A stretch of DNA of 64,000 nucleotides, taken from Suillus spraguei (Eukaryota > Basidiomycota > Agaricomycetes > Boletales > Suillaceae). Both the position numbers and the translations under genes were made by a program. Under the pieces are notes generated by a model that did not search any database, had not been told where the DNA came from, and saw nothing but the letters and a program-made list of their open reading frames with translations. Numbering within the stretch: position 1 is the first letter of the stretch; each line of letters opens with the position of its first letter. The DNA lies in contig JABCPU010000056.1 of NCBI GenBank assembly GCA_016800925.1, positions 1 through 64,000 of the forward strand, read 5' to 3'. Of this stretch, positions 1 through 11,598 are shown piece by piece.

Positions 1-1328
1 ATTTGTCACGGGTACATCAGAAAACCTCCCACGTAAACTTGGGCAAATTAGATCAATTTGATAATTATGAAAAATTAGCTCTAAGAACGATAACATAGTA
101 CAAGCGAATGATAATTATTGGCAACTAGCGCAGTGTCACAAAACTATATCGATCTAAGTATGTATTGATGAACACTCGTCAAGACGTTACTATCATTCGT
201 GAGTCACACTCATGTCACTAATGTAACGGACAGTCACACTTGCCGAATTTACAGCCTGACAGTAATTGATTGGGATGCTATACTAGCTAGTGGTAAACCT
301 GCAAAGATATAGTATGTATGGAGAAAGAGCTGAATGCAATCATTACTATTGTGTAAAATATTACTGAGGGAATGTATGAGGTAGATATTTATTATGCTAT
401 ATCGAGGAATTGTCTTGCCGCAGTCGTTTACATAAAGACAAAAAACTATATTTCTCTGCTCGCGTCACGTTACGCGTCACCAGTCATCGATCGAAACAAG
501 ACTAGCCTGAGTCACATGCCTAGCTTCTACCTTGGCCACGTTTCCAAGCATGCCCTCCAGACTTGTATAGCAATCAAACCTTTGTTCCGCCTGGACCGGC
601 TCCCAATACAGACTACGAAATGGCTTCCACATTTGGTGCTGGTGGTAAACATAGAAAATGATCATGCAGATGACGATGAGGCCTGCAAGTGTTGCTCCCC
701 CTCCTTGCACTTATTCCCCTCCGCCAGTGCAGGCGGCCGCCGGTTTTGACGCTGCAGTCGTGCAAGCGCAACTAAATGCACTCCCAGAGGGGGTGAAATA
801 TTGGCTAGATCTGCACTCACTGAAAGACCTTCAGGCATTGATCATGCAGCAGTATCCTCTTGTACTTTCCGTGATGCAATCTCCAATGCAAGCCACCAGT
901 TATGACCACTGTTCCGACCGGGGACTTAAACGCAAGGCAGTGGATAGTGATGGGGCGGTACGAAAGAAACAACAGAAAAATCCTGTATTCGCCCTGATGC
1001 CGATCCAGATAGTCAACTTTATTTTGGTTCTCGTGTAAGGATCGCATGTATGATATCCTTGACGCCCGGACCACGACTTCAACGTTCGAGACTGTCCAAG
1101 CATTACTTTTCGCATCCGAGTCATGCGGATACATTCCTCTTCTTTCTTTCATTATCTTCCGGTCATCATCAACCAGCATGATGCTCACAGTCGCCGTCTT
1201 ACACCAAGCCTTCATTACTATCGACCCTCAGTCCCTTTCTCTCGTTACTGTCACCCCATTCTCAGTTTACCGCTCTGGAATCTGTCAAAACCACTATGCG
1301 ACTCTTGTTATTCTGTCAAACCATACTC
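1..1328. other. Gene-poor left edge, no confident gene
   Basis: AT-rich sequence without a recognisable gene. An open frame on the + strand at about 658-1038 codes for an Ala/Pro-rich stretch followed by a basic KRK...RKKQQK patch, and a second frame just downstream (about 960-1040) also reads like protein. These could be eroded exons of one gene, but no start, splice pattern or family could be fixed. I see no RNA gene here. Confidence 0.3.
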
Positions 1329-1408
1329 ATTCATGTCGCCACTCATTCATACCGCCACCTATTCATACCGCCACCCATTCATACCGCCACTCATTCATAC
1401 CGCCACTC
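1329..1408. repeat. 16-bp tandem repeat, five units
   Basis: Five consecutive copies of a 16-bp unit with consensus ATTCATACCGCCACYC. The first copy carries GT for AC in its middle and the others differ only in the last two bases. It lies outside any supported gene and looks like a small minisatellite. A 16-bp period would shift the reading frame with each unit, so it is unlikely to be coding. Confidence 0.85.
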
Positions 1409-1639
1409 CCTTCTGCATCCGTTCTCACACAATCGTTCGGCCTATCCATAGCCGAGGACCCTTGCCGTTTCGCAGTATAAGTAGCTCATGTACAGTCGCT
1501 ATTTGAGAGCAGAATCATATACGCCGAATTCCCCGTCTCAAAAGCACGTCTGAACGTTGTTCTTACGAAGATCTTTAACTCTAGAAAAGTCTTGCCTTTA
1601 TCCGTCTCATAACTACATCGATCTGTTCCTTGCTTATTC

Positions 1640-2550
1640 CATTCGTCATTCTTCTCACTCGTCGCATAACCACTTCGTCCTGTTCACTTCTCCCATTCGA
1701 ACTCGTAGTACCCAGCCTTACACTCGCCATCGCGCTGTTTCATCAGCAACGGGTCGTCAGGCACGGTGAAGTCATTTATAGATGCTTGAAAGAATGGTGT
1801 GCAGATGGATACCTGAAGGAAAGCAGCATACGCGAGCATAAACAAACCAACAAGCATCAAAAGCGGTCAGACCACTTGCTGTGTCTAGGCTGTGGCCACC
1901 AGTGGGTACCTTGCTGCTTTCAAATGTGACTCTGTGCTGAGGTATTGATTTTTACTAGTTTCAGCCGTAGTGGTGGGCTCAAGCACCACGCCAAATCAGA
2001 GCAATGTTTCAAGAACCAGAAAAAATATTCTGTTGTTGCACCCGCAGAACTGGCTACGAGCATCCTCATTGTACCGCCCCCAGTAAACGTACCTAAAGAA
2101 CCGCTCATGTTTCAAAGGACAGCACCGGCGGCCCAGCAAACCCCACCCCCGCTTGTACTCGAGTCGAACTTTTCTTCCGGCCCCGCTGCACAACCCGTTG
2201 TTCAGTCCCCAGGACTGAACTCTATGACCCATAAAGTCACACCCTTCGCGCAGAGTATTCTATCTTTCCCCAATGTGCGGTCAAGTGACCAGGCACCACG
2301 TGAACAAGCTTCACACCCCACCAACCCTCTGGTGTGGCCCTCATGCCGATTAACAATCGATAGGGGGAAGGTGACATGAACCTTTTTGGGTCACGGAGCA
2401 CTCTTGCCCTCCCCGGTCGTGGATACTCATCCCTCAATTCAGTTATACCTGCAACTTCTACCTCTGAATTTGACTCATCCGAGTCTTTTTTAGATTCGTA
2501 CAAGAGGCTGGAGAAACCGGTTCACGGAGATCTCGCTTCGATATTTTAAG
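1640..2550 (+). other. Possible eroded zinc-finger-type gene
   Basis: Several adjacent + strand frames read like protein: a Cys/His-rich piece (CLGCGHQW, about 1880-1929), then SRSGGLKHHAKSEQC (about 1965-2010), which resembles the helix half of a C2H2 finger, then a Pro-rich linker to 2379, and a short frame from the ATG at 2373-2377 to about 2548 rich in Ser and Asp. No single splice model joins them and no family is recognised. It may be a degraded transposon-linked or host zinc-finger gene. This is inference with low confidence. Confidence 0.2.
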
Positions 2551-3510
2551 ACAAATTTGTATGTTCTCATTGTTCGGACTGCAGGATCATTATTATGGAT
2601 TGTGCATTATTTCATGTGTCACTTATCTGAGTTCGTATTGCTCTTTCGCATCCTGTACCATTTTACAACATACTTAGACAATATCATTCAGACGATCTCT
2701 TAGGAATAATTCTGGCACGCATCAATGTATATAGGATAATGTATACAAGGACACGCCTTCGGACGGCTCTCGGACGGCATATTGTGATACTTGCAATGCG
2801 TAGCAACTCTAGAATGTGTCCACAGTAGTCAGGAAGTACAATATTAGTAGAGTATTTGCTCCTGAAAATAGACCTCTTCGCGTTCTCACTCATGTAACGA
2901 AAAGTTGATGCAGGGAATGCAGCGGCTTTCGAATGCGTTGAGACCCGACGATGCAGTGCAATCTTGACCAATCCCTTTTCTACCGAGAGGTCTCGTTGAA
3001 TGGCACAAATGCAGTTTTATTTAAGATCTAGGCGATAAGAAGATACTTTAGGATGGGTCAACTAAGATTCTATATTCGCCAATATAGTACTTGTTTAGGT
3101 AGCATACGACAAAACAAGAGATACCCCATCAGTCCGCCGTTCCCGTTTTAGACGCGCTGTTCGATGTGTGAGATGACTTTTAACCTTGTGTACGTGATGG
3201 TGAATCTGTCATACGTGCAGCTTAACACGTACACGGCCGCGTGATGCCGGCTGGTACAGGAATTCGTGGTGTAGGCATGTAGTAGTAGGGTGATCCTTGG
3301 GGCTGGGGGATTAGCTGATGCTTCGTGCTTGATGTGCGCCGGGAGCGGCATGGTAATTCCATGTAGGTGAGTGGTTGGTGGTGTACAGGTGGTGTGCATA
3401 GGGTACATGGTATACATTGTGTTAGTGTGTTGGTACATGGGATGGGAGAGTTAGTGGTATGGCTTGCGGTAGTCGTATATTCAGTTGTTCTACAGATTTA
3501 CGGAGCTATG
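2551..3510. other. Intergenic, nothing recognised
   Basis: No supported gene. The stretch 3148-3500 is rich in GT-type simple sequence on the + strand (many gtgt/ggtg words), and the open frames in it follow that composition rather than a protein family. Confidence 0.4.
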
Positions 3511-3955
3511 TCAGTCTGGAGGTATGCATGGCAGGGGTACTTCACCTAAGGTTTTGGACAGACGCTTTGCGGAGTTGACAAAGCATATAAGGTGAGGGGT
3601 TGCGGAGGGATCTGAAAGGAGATAGGATAGGGACATGGCGTTGCGGCCTAGTGCTTGCAGCATTATATGACGTTCTCTGCGATAGCGTGGGCAGTCGAGA
3701 AGGAAATGTAAGACTGTTTCGTCGACGTTGGGGCAAGATGGACATTTGGGCAATGCTACTTTGCTTATGCGGTGAAAATAACGATTGAGAGGGATGTGTT
3801 GCGAGCGTAGGGCGACGTAGAGGCTAGTGAGGCGTTTGGGGAAATCTGCGGTGAGTTTTAAAAAGGATTGGCGTAAAATCTTGGGATCTTTATGGTTGAT
3901 TCAGTTGAATCTCAGCGACTTATGCCATGCCATAACCGTCCGTGGTGTGCTTGAC
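3511..3955 (-). pseudogene. Relic of non-LTR retrotransposon C-terminus (zf-RVT type)
   Basis: Read on the minus strand, this codes for the end of a LINE/Tad-like polyprotein: a stretch with FPKRLTSLYVALRSQHIPLN, then a zinc-binding-in-RT pattern CPSC...ETVLHFLLDCPRY, then a tail ending FGEV-like (LSKTLGEVPLPCI) and a stop at 3511. The open part runs from about 3900 to 3511. Upstream the same frame continues (MAWHKSLRFN) but is cut by an in-frame TGA at 3901-3903. Reverse transcriptase, endonuclease and most of RNase H are absent. It is therefore a 5'-truncated dead copy, as usual for LINE insertions, sitting just upstream of APC2 in the opposite orientation. The family is inferred from motif spacing. 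Confidence 0.75.
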
Positions 3956-4036
3956 TCTGATGATTAATTAGGCCGTCACATGACTCACATCAAAACAGTC
4001 TACCATAAGTGTTGGTACTGCTCAACCACAATATTA

Positions 4037-7000
4037 ATGGCATCAGCTGCTGTTCGAGCTCAAGTTGCAGCCAAATGGCAGGAGTCATTCAACCGCCTTA
4101 ACCGCAATGAGCCAGGAATATCTGGTTTACTGGCTTTCAGTGAGGTATGTTATTGGAATTACTATACATAAATATACTTCAACTTCGCATTCAGGCATGG
4201 ACTCTGGCCATGGAATTTCTTAAACCGCGAGATTTAAACGACCCTGCGCCACGCAAGCAATATGGTTAGTAATTCTGACCACTCCACTGGTTGACACTGA
4301 GTCTCGATTAGACTTGAATCAAGTGATGGCAGCATTTGGCGTTATAAATGAGTGCAGGAGGTTACCGGTCATGATGGAGGGTTTCCTTGGTGAGACTGCT
4401 TATTTATGATGTTGCATTTTTTTCTGAGGGTTGAAGAGGACATGCGAAAGAGCCAACACTTGATCACCCGAGAAGTTGAGGCCTACATGACGCTTTACGA
4501 GGTCAAAGTTTCTGCACCCCTGCAATTTATTGTGTCGCTCAATGCTTCATCACAGAGTAACTCCGACCCGGAAGCAATACGATCACTTGTATATCGTCTA
4601 GTCGAGTGGTACAACGCGTGGAAACCAACTGCAGAGTACGTACCATACACCTTACCAAGGCTAACATATATTTGATGTATCTGTATCTTAGTTTTGGACC
4701 AACGATGACATCCGCCTACAATCTTACTTTCCAAACTCACATTTTTTCTGTTCTTCCTCCATCTTTCGCTCGGGGAATCAAGGCTCTTGTTTCAGCCACA
4801 CTACAGCGTACTGTATCCCAGTCGCAGGACCCTCAAGACCGCCTCCTGTGGCAAGCCTTTGATACTCTTAGTCTCATCGACCGCTATGAAACCCTTATCG
4901 CAAGTATAGGATACGAGTTCATCGAATCATATGTAGAAGAAACGTGTGCCAGAAAGTGGTCAGAACCCATGCTTCCGACCCTTCGGACCTGGATGATCGA
5001 CAAAATTGTGCCATGGATGCTGTATCCATTTGCGAGAGGAGCAACCAATGGTGACTTACTTCAGTTGTCCAAGCTGCTGACTCACAAATCACCAGCGGAC
5101 GAGGCCAAGACAATGATGCAAGGCGTTGGGTCAAGGTTTGACTTTCATATGCATAAAACGCTTTGCAACTTAAGGTGAGAATATTATCTTAGTTTTAAGT
5201 TGTGAAAAATTCATTTGCAGGACGAAGGAAATTTTTGACATCATCGTCGATTTCCCGGACTCTGCAGGCGCCCTCCAGGACCTAAAGGTTGGTATGAATG
5301 TTGTGGTCAAAACATTCTTAACATTTTGTTGGACACGCAGGAGTGCTTGGCACGTGTAGATCAACGTGCGGACCTTGTACAGGCACTACGGCAAGCGTAC
5401 GTCGTTGTTCATCGTTGTCACTACAGGAATGACTATGATTGTAACTTTCAGTAACAATAAGCGGCTCCTTCATCCGGGCGCAGATACGAAAGATATTCTG
5501 ACACATTATGTCTCGACGATCAAGTGTCTCAGAATCATTGATCCTCCTGGAGTACTCCTATTCAAAGTGGCTGATCCCACAAGAAGGTATCTCCGGTACG
5601 TGCGCACGAAGTTGGACTGGGAACAGCTGATGATATTCGCGCGTTTGGTCAGAGATCGACCTGACACCATACGGTGCATAGTAGCAAGCTTGGTTGGAGA
5701 TGGCGAGAGTGGGGACTCACTTGTCGATGACAATGATCCCATTCAGCCCCTTCAGCAACCCGAGATGGAGAATTACTCTGATCCCGAATGGAATCCTGAA
5801 CCCATTGATGCCGGGCCGGATTTCCGCGCGAGCAAGTCCAGCGACGTCATCAGCACTATAGTCAGCATATATGATACGAAGGATCTCTTCATTAAGGAAC
5901 TGCAAGTACTGCTAGCACAACGTCTACTGGCGGTGAAGGATGGAAATTTCGACCGTGAGGTTAGTCACCAGCTACCAACTATGATAGATATACTCAAGAA
6001 GGTACATGCAGCGTCGTAATGTCGAGATTTTGAAGATTCGGTTTGGCGAAGCTGCATTGCAGGTCTGCGAAGTCATGCTGCGAGATATGACAGATTCGCG
6101 CCGCATAGATCAACATGTGCAATCGCAGAACGTGGTAAGTTGTCGTGTATATTACAAGGTACGGCGCTAATATTCGAAGCACAGAGCTCTATGCATCCAA
6201 CGATTATATCTCGACATTTCTGGCCCGCACTTGAGTCGAGTGATATGGTCATGCCCGGGCAATTTCAGACGTACGTCCTTTACCTTTAACTGCTACTGGA
6301 TCTGAACCAGTATAGCCTGCAAGAGCAATATGCCAAAGAGTTCTCTGTATTCAAACCTGATAAGGTCCTCCGTTGGTTGCCACATCTCGGTCGGGTTCAT
6401 CTTCAACTCGAGCTCGAGGACAGGACTTTGGAAGCTGACGTGCCTCCCCTGGAAGCGGCATTCATTGAACTCTTCTCTGAGAAAGGTAAGTGAACATTCA
6501 AAGCCGCGTGACGGTACTAACCCTGTGACAGACGTATGGACAGTGGATGAACTGGTCCTCCGATCTGGCTCCGTCAACCGAAATGCAGCTGTCAAAGCCC
6601 TTGCTACTTGGGTGGACATGCATGTTCTGAAAGAAGACTCAGAGGGTGTTTTCCGGCTGCTTAGTGTTGCCGAGGTTCCTACACCAGGAAGTAGACCACA
6701 AGCACCTAAGCCTGGTTCGTTCATCTTTCGACGTAGTATATCCTTGTTACATATCTTGATCAACAGCAGAAGCGGAGGAGTTACCGCCGGTAATGAGCGT
6801 GCAGCAGCAACAGGCCGAACAAATGAAAGTATATTGGAAGGTATGTTTTGTTATCGTTTGCACTTGTCGCAGTGGATCTTACAGCAAGACGGCACAAAGT
6901 TCATCGAGGGAATGCTTACAAATCTGGGTTCGTTACCGCTGGATCGAATACAATCGATGCTCAAGTTTGCACCTGGCTACGATCGCACTGTGGAACAACT

Positions 7001-7076
7001 TGGGAGCTTTATGGAAGCTGCTCGAAGAGAAGGTTTAGTCAATGTCAAGGACGGTATGTGGAGAATTGGGAAATAA
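4037..7076 (+). CDS. APC2: Anaphase-promoting complex subunit 2 (cullin-like scaffold)
   Basis: APC2 is the cullin-homology scaffold of the APC/C ubiquitin ligase. It binds the RING subunit APC11 and directs ubiquitination of cyclins and securin. The ATG at 4037 opens exon 1 (4037-4144, then gtatgt); later short exons follow (4195-4265 and onward). Recognisable parts are a conserved block RDRPDTIRCIVASL, a W-P-P-DAGP segment, the cullin-type stretch IYDTKDLFIKELQVLLAQRLL (about 5860-5930), and at the 3' end the APC2 winged-helix tail (FIEGMLTNLGSLPLDRIQ, about 6900-6960), ending WRIGK-stop at 7076. Roughly ten introns of about 50-65 nt interrupt it. An alternative in-frame start at 3980 lies further upstream but uses a less likely leader. 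It converges on the hydrolase gene on the other strand with 182 bp between them. The assignment rests on several separate conserved blocks in the right order. Confidence 0.88.
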
Positions 7077-7258
7077 TGATTTCCCTTATTAAAAGTGTAA
7101 GTATGTCATACTAGCTACATAGCGTTACATTATACAGAAAGATTTCCCTGGCAATAGCCCACCTTTATAGAGCAAATATACGTGAGCGCTCGTGTGTTCG
7201 AGCTGCTCGTAGTCTTGTGATATATACATCGATAGGTATTCGTGAAGGTCCCTGACAA

Positions 7259-8648
7259 TCACAGTCGATGCAAGAGATGGGAACTTTGCAAAGTTGAATC
7301 TCTCGTGATTGAATTGAGGCCAATAGATATTGCCCTTGCAAGGGCTTCGGGAGTCTGTTGAAGAATCTGTTCATACATGAGGATCGATTGCTCAGCCGTC
7401 AAAGTTGGATGGCTCACACCATGACCAGCTCCAGAAACCCTTTGCACAGACGCTGGAGATCTCCCCTGGGAGACGTCTGTCATGCAATCTTGGAAATAAG
7501 ATGGACTGTTGGAAAGGAGCGAGTCAGGAGAAGCCAGAATTTGAGGCCACGCTGAGAGCTGCTTACATGTAATCATAAATGGTTCCGAACACAATGTGTA
7601 CAGGAACCACGCGGCAAAGGTGGGTATACTGGTCGGTAGCTTCAAAATGGCTTTCAATGTCCCGATAAGCGAGCGCCTCATGGTGCAAGTCGCATTTGAG
7701 AGCAACTTTCGTTTCCACTTTGCTGCCTTCTTGTATGCTGACTGAGTAAAAACCGTGTTGCTAGATGTGGCCGATTGCTTGATGATTCAAAAATTTATAG
7801 ACGCTAAAACTACTCACTTTGAAGACATCAAATACCTCGTGATCGTATCCTGACCAAGGCTTCTGATTTCGATAATAATTAGCTGCCTCTTCCCAATTAT
7901 CAAACACACCACGTCGACGGAGAGTAGCACTCATGCTTCTTCTCATCAACGTTTCTCTTTCGATCAAGTGAGACATCCACAATTCTCGCGTGAGCATGGA
8001 AGGTTCGAGGAGAAACACTGCCACGAAGGGTTGGTTACGCATGGGAAATGCACGCGTGGAGAGTATTCTGATGTTAAGTTCAGCTTCTGAAAAAGGGAGG
8101 GAAACGGAGTGACTGACATCGCACTGGAACCCGCCGAGTGCCCAAGGCCAACCAGTCTGTGGCCCCTGAGAAGTGGTGACTTCACAAAGGACGCAATCGC
8201 TGCTGCCCATTCCGCTATGGCTGGTATAGACATGAGGAAAGTGACAAGGGATTCCATTATCGGACTCACAAACGTCCCCCGGCGAACAGCGCTCGAGTGC
8301 AGCCTTGTTGATTACAGCGGCGTCCCCATGGTTCAACCAGTCGAAACACCAGGCCTCACGTACACGATCTGGCTGCAGCAAGTTCTGGTGAGAGAACAGA
8401 TACCGAAGCATCGGTTCCCACTGTTCCTTGTCTATATAATCCACGGCCGCCGCGTCAGCCACATATGTACTTGAGAAAACACCAGCTTACTGACGTGCAC
8501 CAATACCGTGCGCAAACAGAAGTGTCAGTCCTTGCGAGTCAGAAAAGGGGGTATAGTATCGTTTTGCGGACATCTTCAGTCCAGGCAAGCCACGAAGTGG
8601 AGGTGTGTCAAACACAAATAGCTCTGATCTGAGTTGGGGAGAGGACAT
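7259..8648 (-). CDS. Alpha/beta-hydrolase fold protein
   Basis: A predicted serine hydrolase of the AB-hydrolase-1 type seen in many fungi, sometimes labelled toxin-biosynthesis-like; the substrate is unknown. Start ATG at 8648. Exon 1 carries the oxyanion-side motif LLFAHGIGA. Exon 2 gives DKEQWEPMLRYLF and EAWCFDWLNHGDAAVIN. Splicing through a gtgagt donor joins to IAEWAAAI and to the nucleophile elbow GLGHSAGSS (Ser between His and Ala). Next come FLLEPSMLTRE and RRGVFDNWEEA, and then, in a shifted frame after another intron, a block VALKCDLHHEA...PVHIVFG. The last exon supplies the catalytic His in SGAGHGVSHP and stops at 7259. Six exons are needed to keep all motifs in frame. The joint near 7740-7820 is the least certain and probably uses a gtagtt donor. 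All three expected regions of the triad are present, so the gene looks intact. Confidence 0.8.
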
Positions 8649-10589
8649 AGATGATGGCAGGCAAGAGGAAAAATACAGCCCGCATCACTTGCACGCTCCC
8701 TTAACAGGACTGACACTGGTATTAGACTAATCACGGCTGCTTCGTACCTCGATTTGCAGAAAAAAAATCTGATAGGGCACAAGTGACTGACTACCAGGGA
8801 GTACAGCACATGAGCCAACCGGTTAAGTGTTCCTGTTGCTAGACAAGTCATCGCAGGGTTATTGAGTTCAGTGACGGCACAGTGTGTTATGAGAATATAT
8901 ACACATGCACGGTCGTGATCGAAGGCGAGAATGCGAAGGCACAAAGAAATCATTGTGCCTGTAAATATTCAAGTGCAAAGTATCCGCGCCTTAGGTACTA
9001 TCGCGGCACAGAGGTAGCTCCAAGTTTACTGGTGTTGATATCACAAGGTTATTATCGAAGGAAATCGTGTGAACATGCCTACCATTGACCAAGTGTGCAC
9101 ACTAGATGTCACAATACCGTAAAGTCCTGGTCCCCTATGGGAAGACAGTCGTTGATGCCGACTTTGTGGCGCTGTCACACATGGTACCCGAAGATCACAC
9201 GCATGCTTCGTTCTTTATCTGCTAACCGTTGATACCTAGTATTGCTAAAATACGCACCAAGTCAAGCTGAAGATTTATTAAGACAAAGGCGACGTGCACT
9301 CGAACAGTTTAAAGTTAGTGTTCTTGTGCGGCGACGTCAGGATACTATACTAAGAAAAAATAGTTAAATTTTCATGATTACGTTCTGGCATATGTGCGTG
9401 AGGCTTTTCCCAGTACTGACGATTCCGAGCGCTAAGCTTTGAAAGAAGCTTAGTACTACTAAGTGGCGTGGCACTTGTCCATTTTTTCTCACGCGTACTC
9501 TGACCTTTGTCTTGGTCTACGTCGATTGAATAAACATGCCCTTGGGCTCGCTTTGGTATCAGTAATGCTTTACAGCGTCGACGTAAAAGCAGATTGGAGT
9601 GGTGCGCCTAACACTTGCATAAAATAAGAGTCGTACTAAAATTGTTATTACCCTTCAAAGTACTTCGCTCCTAAACGTTGCCAAGAACAAGACATGTGCG
9701 TCAAGCTAAGACCTCCAACACCGCTCAGTAAACCCAGGTAGAGCACCTTGCCGCATCTGCTGCAGTCCCTTCGCACATCTAACCTCTAACCTGCGCCCTC
9801 CTGGGGTCATGCGCTAGGCCGACTGGCAATTGCGATTCGCTTCGCCAATTCGGGCCCAGCTTTGAATCTAGCCGGCCGGCCCGGATCAGGAGAATGTCGG
9901 AGTACTTATCTAGCACTTAGTAAATCAACATAAAACGGAAGATGAATGATTCAAGAAATATTAGTAAATTTGGTCACTCTAACTGAGGCACACAAGATCA
10001 TCAATAGATGGATACGAGCAGTCACTAGTCATACCTGGGATGCGATTGAGCCCGGAGACATAGATGTTTGATAACGACGTATCCGCGGGCGGGTTAATGT
10101 AGAATGGGTTTGACGGAGGGAAGACTGGCTTTAGGCTTTGGCAGATGTGGTCATCATCAAGGGTGTGGGCGCCAAAAGTGCACCCTCGATCACCCGAGAA
10201 GGACCAGGAGAGCAGAAGTGACAGACGAGTGATGTTTGGTGTAGTGGAGGGCGCATACACTGATAAAAGTTGACCTTGGAGTTAGATGAACGCGGTTGGC
10301 AGGTATTCTGGACGAACAAAGAGACGATCCGGGAACAGTGACCAGCTTGAACTGATTGAAGTTTGGGTGTTAGCGACTTTCGCGTAAACAAGTTGACTTG
10401 TTCGTGATCAAGAGATTGATGTTGACGAGGTTTTCGACTGATAGCTCTTGTCTTCTTACGTCAAGAAGTTCTTTGAGAGCCGATGCCTCTGAAGGGTACG
10501 TAATTACGCCGGCACTAGTAGGCTCATGGTCGGTGCTTTGCGGAAGGAATTTTTTATTACTAAAAACCTTTGGCACGCTTAAAGAAAAC
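8649..10589. other. 1.9-kb intergenic region
   Basis: No gene supported on either strand. The short open frames at 8576-8953 and 9979-10391 (-) show no family motif and no splice-consistent partner. A GC-rich island with many GGCC/CCGG words lies at about 9780-9890. No terminal repeats or target-site duplications could be identified by eye. Confidence 0.45.
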
Positions 10590-10599
10590 TATATAAAAG
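10590..10599 (+). promoter_or_regulatory. TATA box of the two-repeat gene
   Basis: TATATAAAAG lies 68 bp before the next gene's proposed ATG at 10667, a common core-promoter spacing in filamentous fungi. An out-of-frame ATG at 10603 is so close to the TATA box that it should precede the transcription start. Confidence 0.5.
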
Positions 10600-10666
10600 C
10601 GCATGGATCGTATCTCGAGCTTCAGTCGTCGTCCAACTCTCGCTTTTCTTCTCTATCTGCTTGTTC

Positions 10667-11394
10667 ATGATGACCCACAACGAGCTATGGTTGACTTATC
10701 ACCAAGCGTCACGCTGCAACAAGCCTGTGACGACTCAGTTGGTGGAACTTGAGTTTCAGAATGAGAAGTTAATTGACTTGGAGGATGTGCTCGAGCACTT
10801 ATTCCGCCAGGGATTCGTGGAGGCCCAGCACCGATCGCTGTCATATTGGGAGAACCACGGCGGGCAACGGCTCAGTCCAAGTCATTCCTTGGAAGAACTG
10901 CTGACGGAAGGTGCAGGCAAATGTTCCCAGTCTGCTCTTAGGCTGATCATCGGTGAGTAACCAATTTTTTTTTCTACGCGAAAGTTGATTCTTACCTCGA
11001 GAAGCCGATTGTCCACCTCATTTGTGGTTCAGTTATGTTTACACTCACAAGAATGGGGCGCCCGCCGTGACGCAACGCGTAAAGATTTGCCATGCCCAGG
11101 AGGCAAAGCTTGAAATAATAGCCCACCTCACCAACCACATTTTCCGTAATGGTTATCTTCCCGCACGCTATCGAACGGTGGTAACATGGCAGGGTACTTG
11201 TGGAAGGAAGATAGCAGAACACGAGAAGCTTGATGCTCTGCTTACCGCAGGAGAGGGTCTCACCGAAACTTCGCCCCTGCGTCTCGTTATAGGTAAATTT
11301 TGTAGTCGCCAGTTTTGCTGAAGTTTTCGCTGATGACTCTACCATAGATGCTACCTGCGCACATAGCGGAACATGTCATGCAGCTTGCCACTAG
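10667..11394 (+). CDS. Unknown protein made of two homologous ~90-aa repeats
   Basis: Three exons (10667-10952, 11005-11292, 11348-11394) give 206 residues. I do not recognise the family. Exons 1 and 2 each code for one copy of the same domain: a start with LWLTY or LWFSY, a middle LEHLFRQGFVEAQHRS or TNHIFRNGYLPARYRT, a Trp plus Gly-rich turn (YWENHGGQRL or TWQGTCGRKI), ELLTEGAGK or ALLTAGEGL, and a closing strand LRLIIG or LRLVIG directly at the splice site. Exon 2 is symmetric (phase 1 at both ends, 288 nt), which fits duplication of an exon. The tail exon adds a short Cys/His-rich end (DATCAHSGTCHAACH). No signal peptide or membrane segment is seen. The start chosen is the first ATG of the frame after the TATA box; the next codon is also ATG. 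The pattern hints at a small alpha/beta domain, but this is only inference. Confidence 0.7.
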
Positions 11395-11598
11395 GAACGA
11401 GACTTGGTGACTATTTTATGGAGGGAGTCGGGTTGGTATATATCTGTCCTTATCGTGCTCTGGCAAGCACTGTTCAGATTTTGAGCTGTGGTCGATAGTT
11501 GCGGGTGTTTAATTGCACGTGTTTAACATGTGGACGAAACGTTGAGCGGAAAGTTGCAACGTGATTTACAGTTCTTAGTCATCCAGTTTGGAATTTGA

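Noticed and set aside
8109..8474. Plus-strand frame over the alpha/beta hydrolase
   Set aside because: Antisense to exons that carry the GHSAG elbow and other conserved motifs.
9432..9453. CTAAGCTT/AAGCTTAG hairpin
   Set aside because: Two 8-bp arms in an AT-rich gap; expected by chance at this length, and no gene or terminator context.
9780..9890. GC-rich island considered as a tRNA or element end
   Set aside because: No cloverleaf with A and B boxes and no terminal repeats could be found.
10131..10391. Minus-strand frame upstream of the two-repeat gene
   Set aside because: Short, no motif, no compatible splice partner, and it lies in the likely promoter of the + strand gene.
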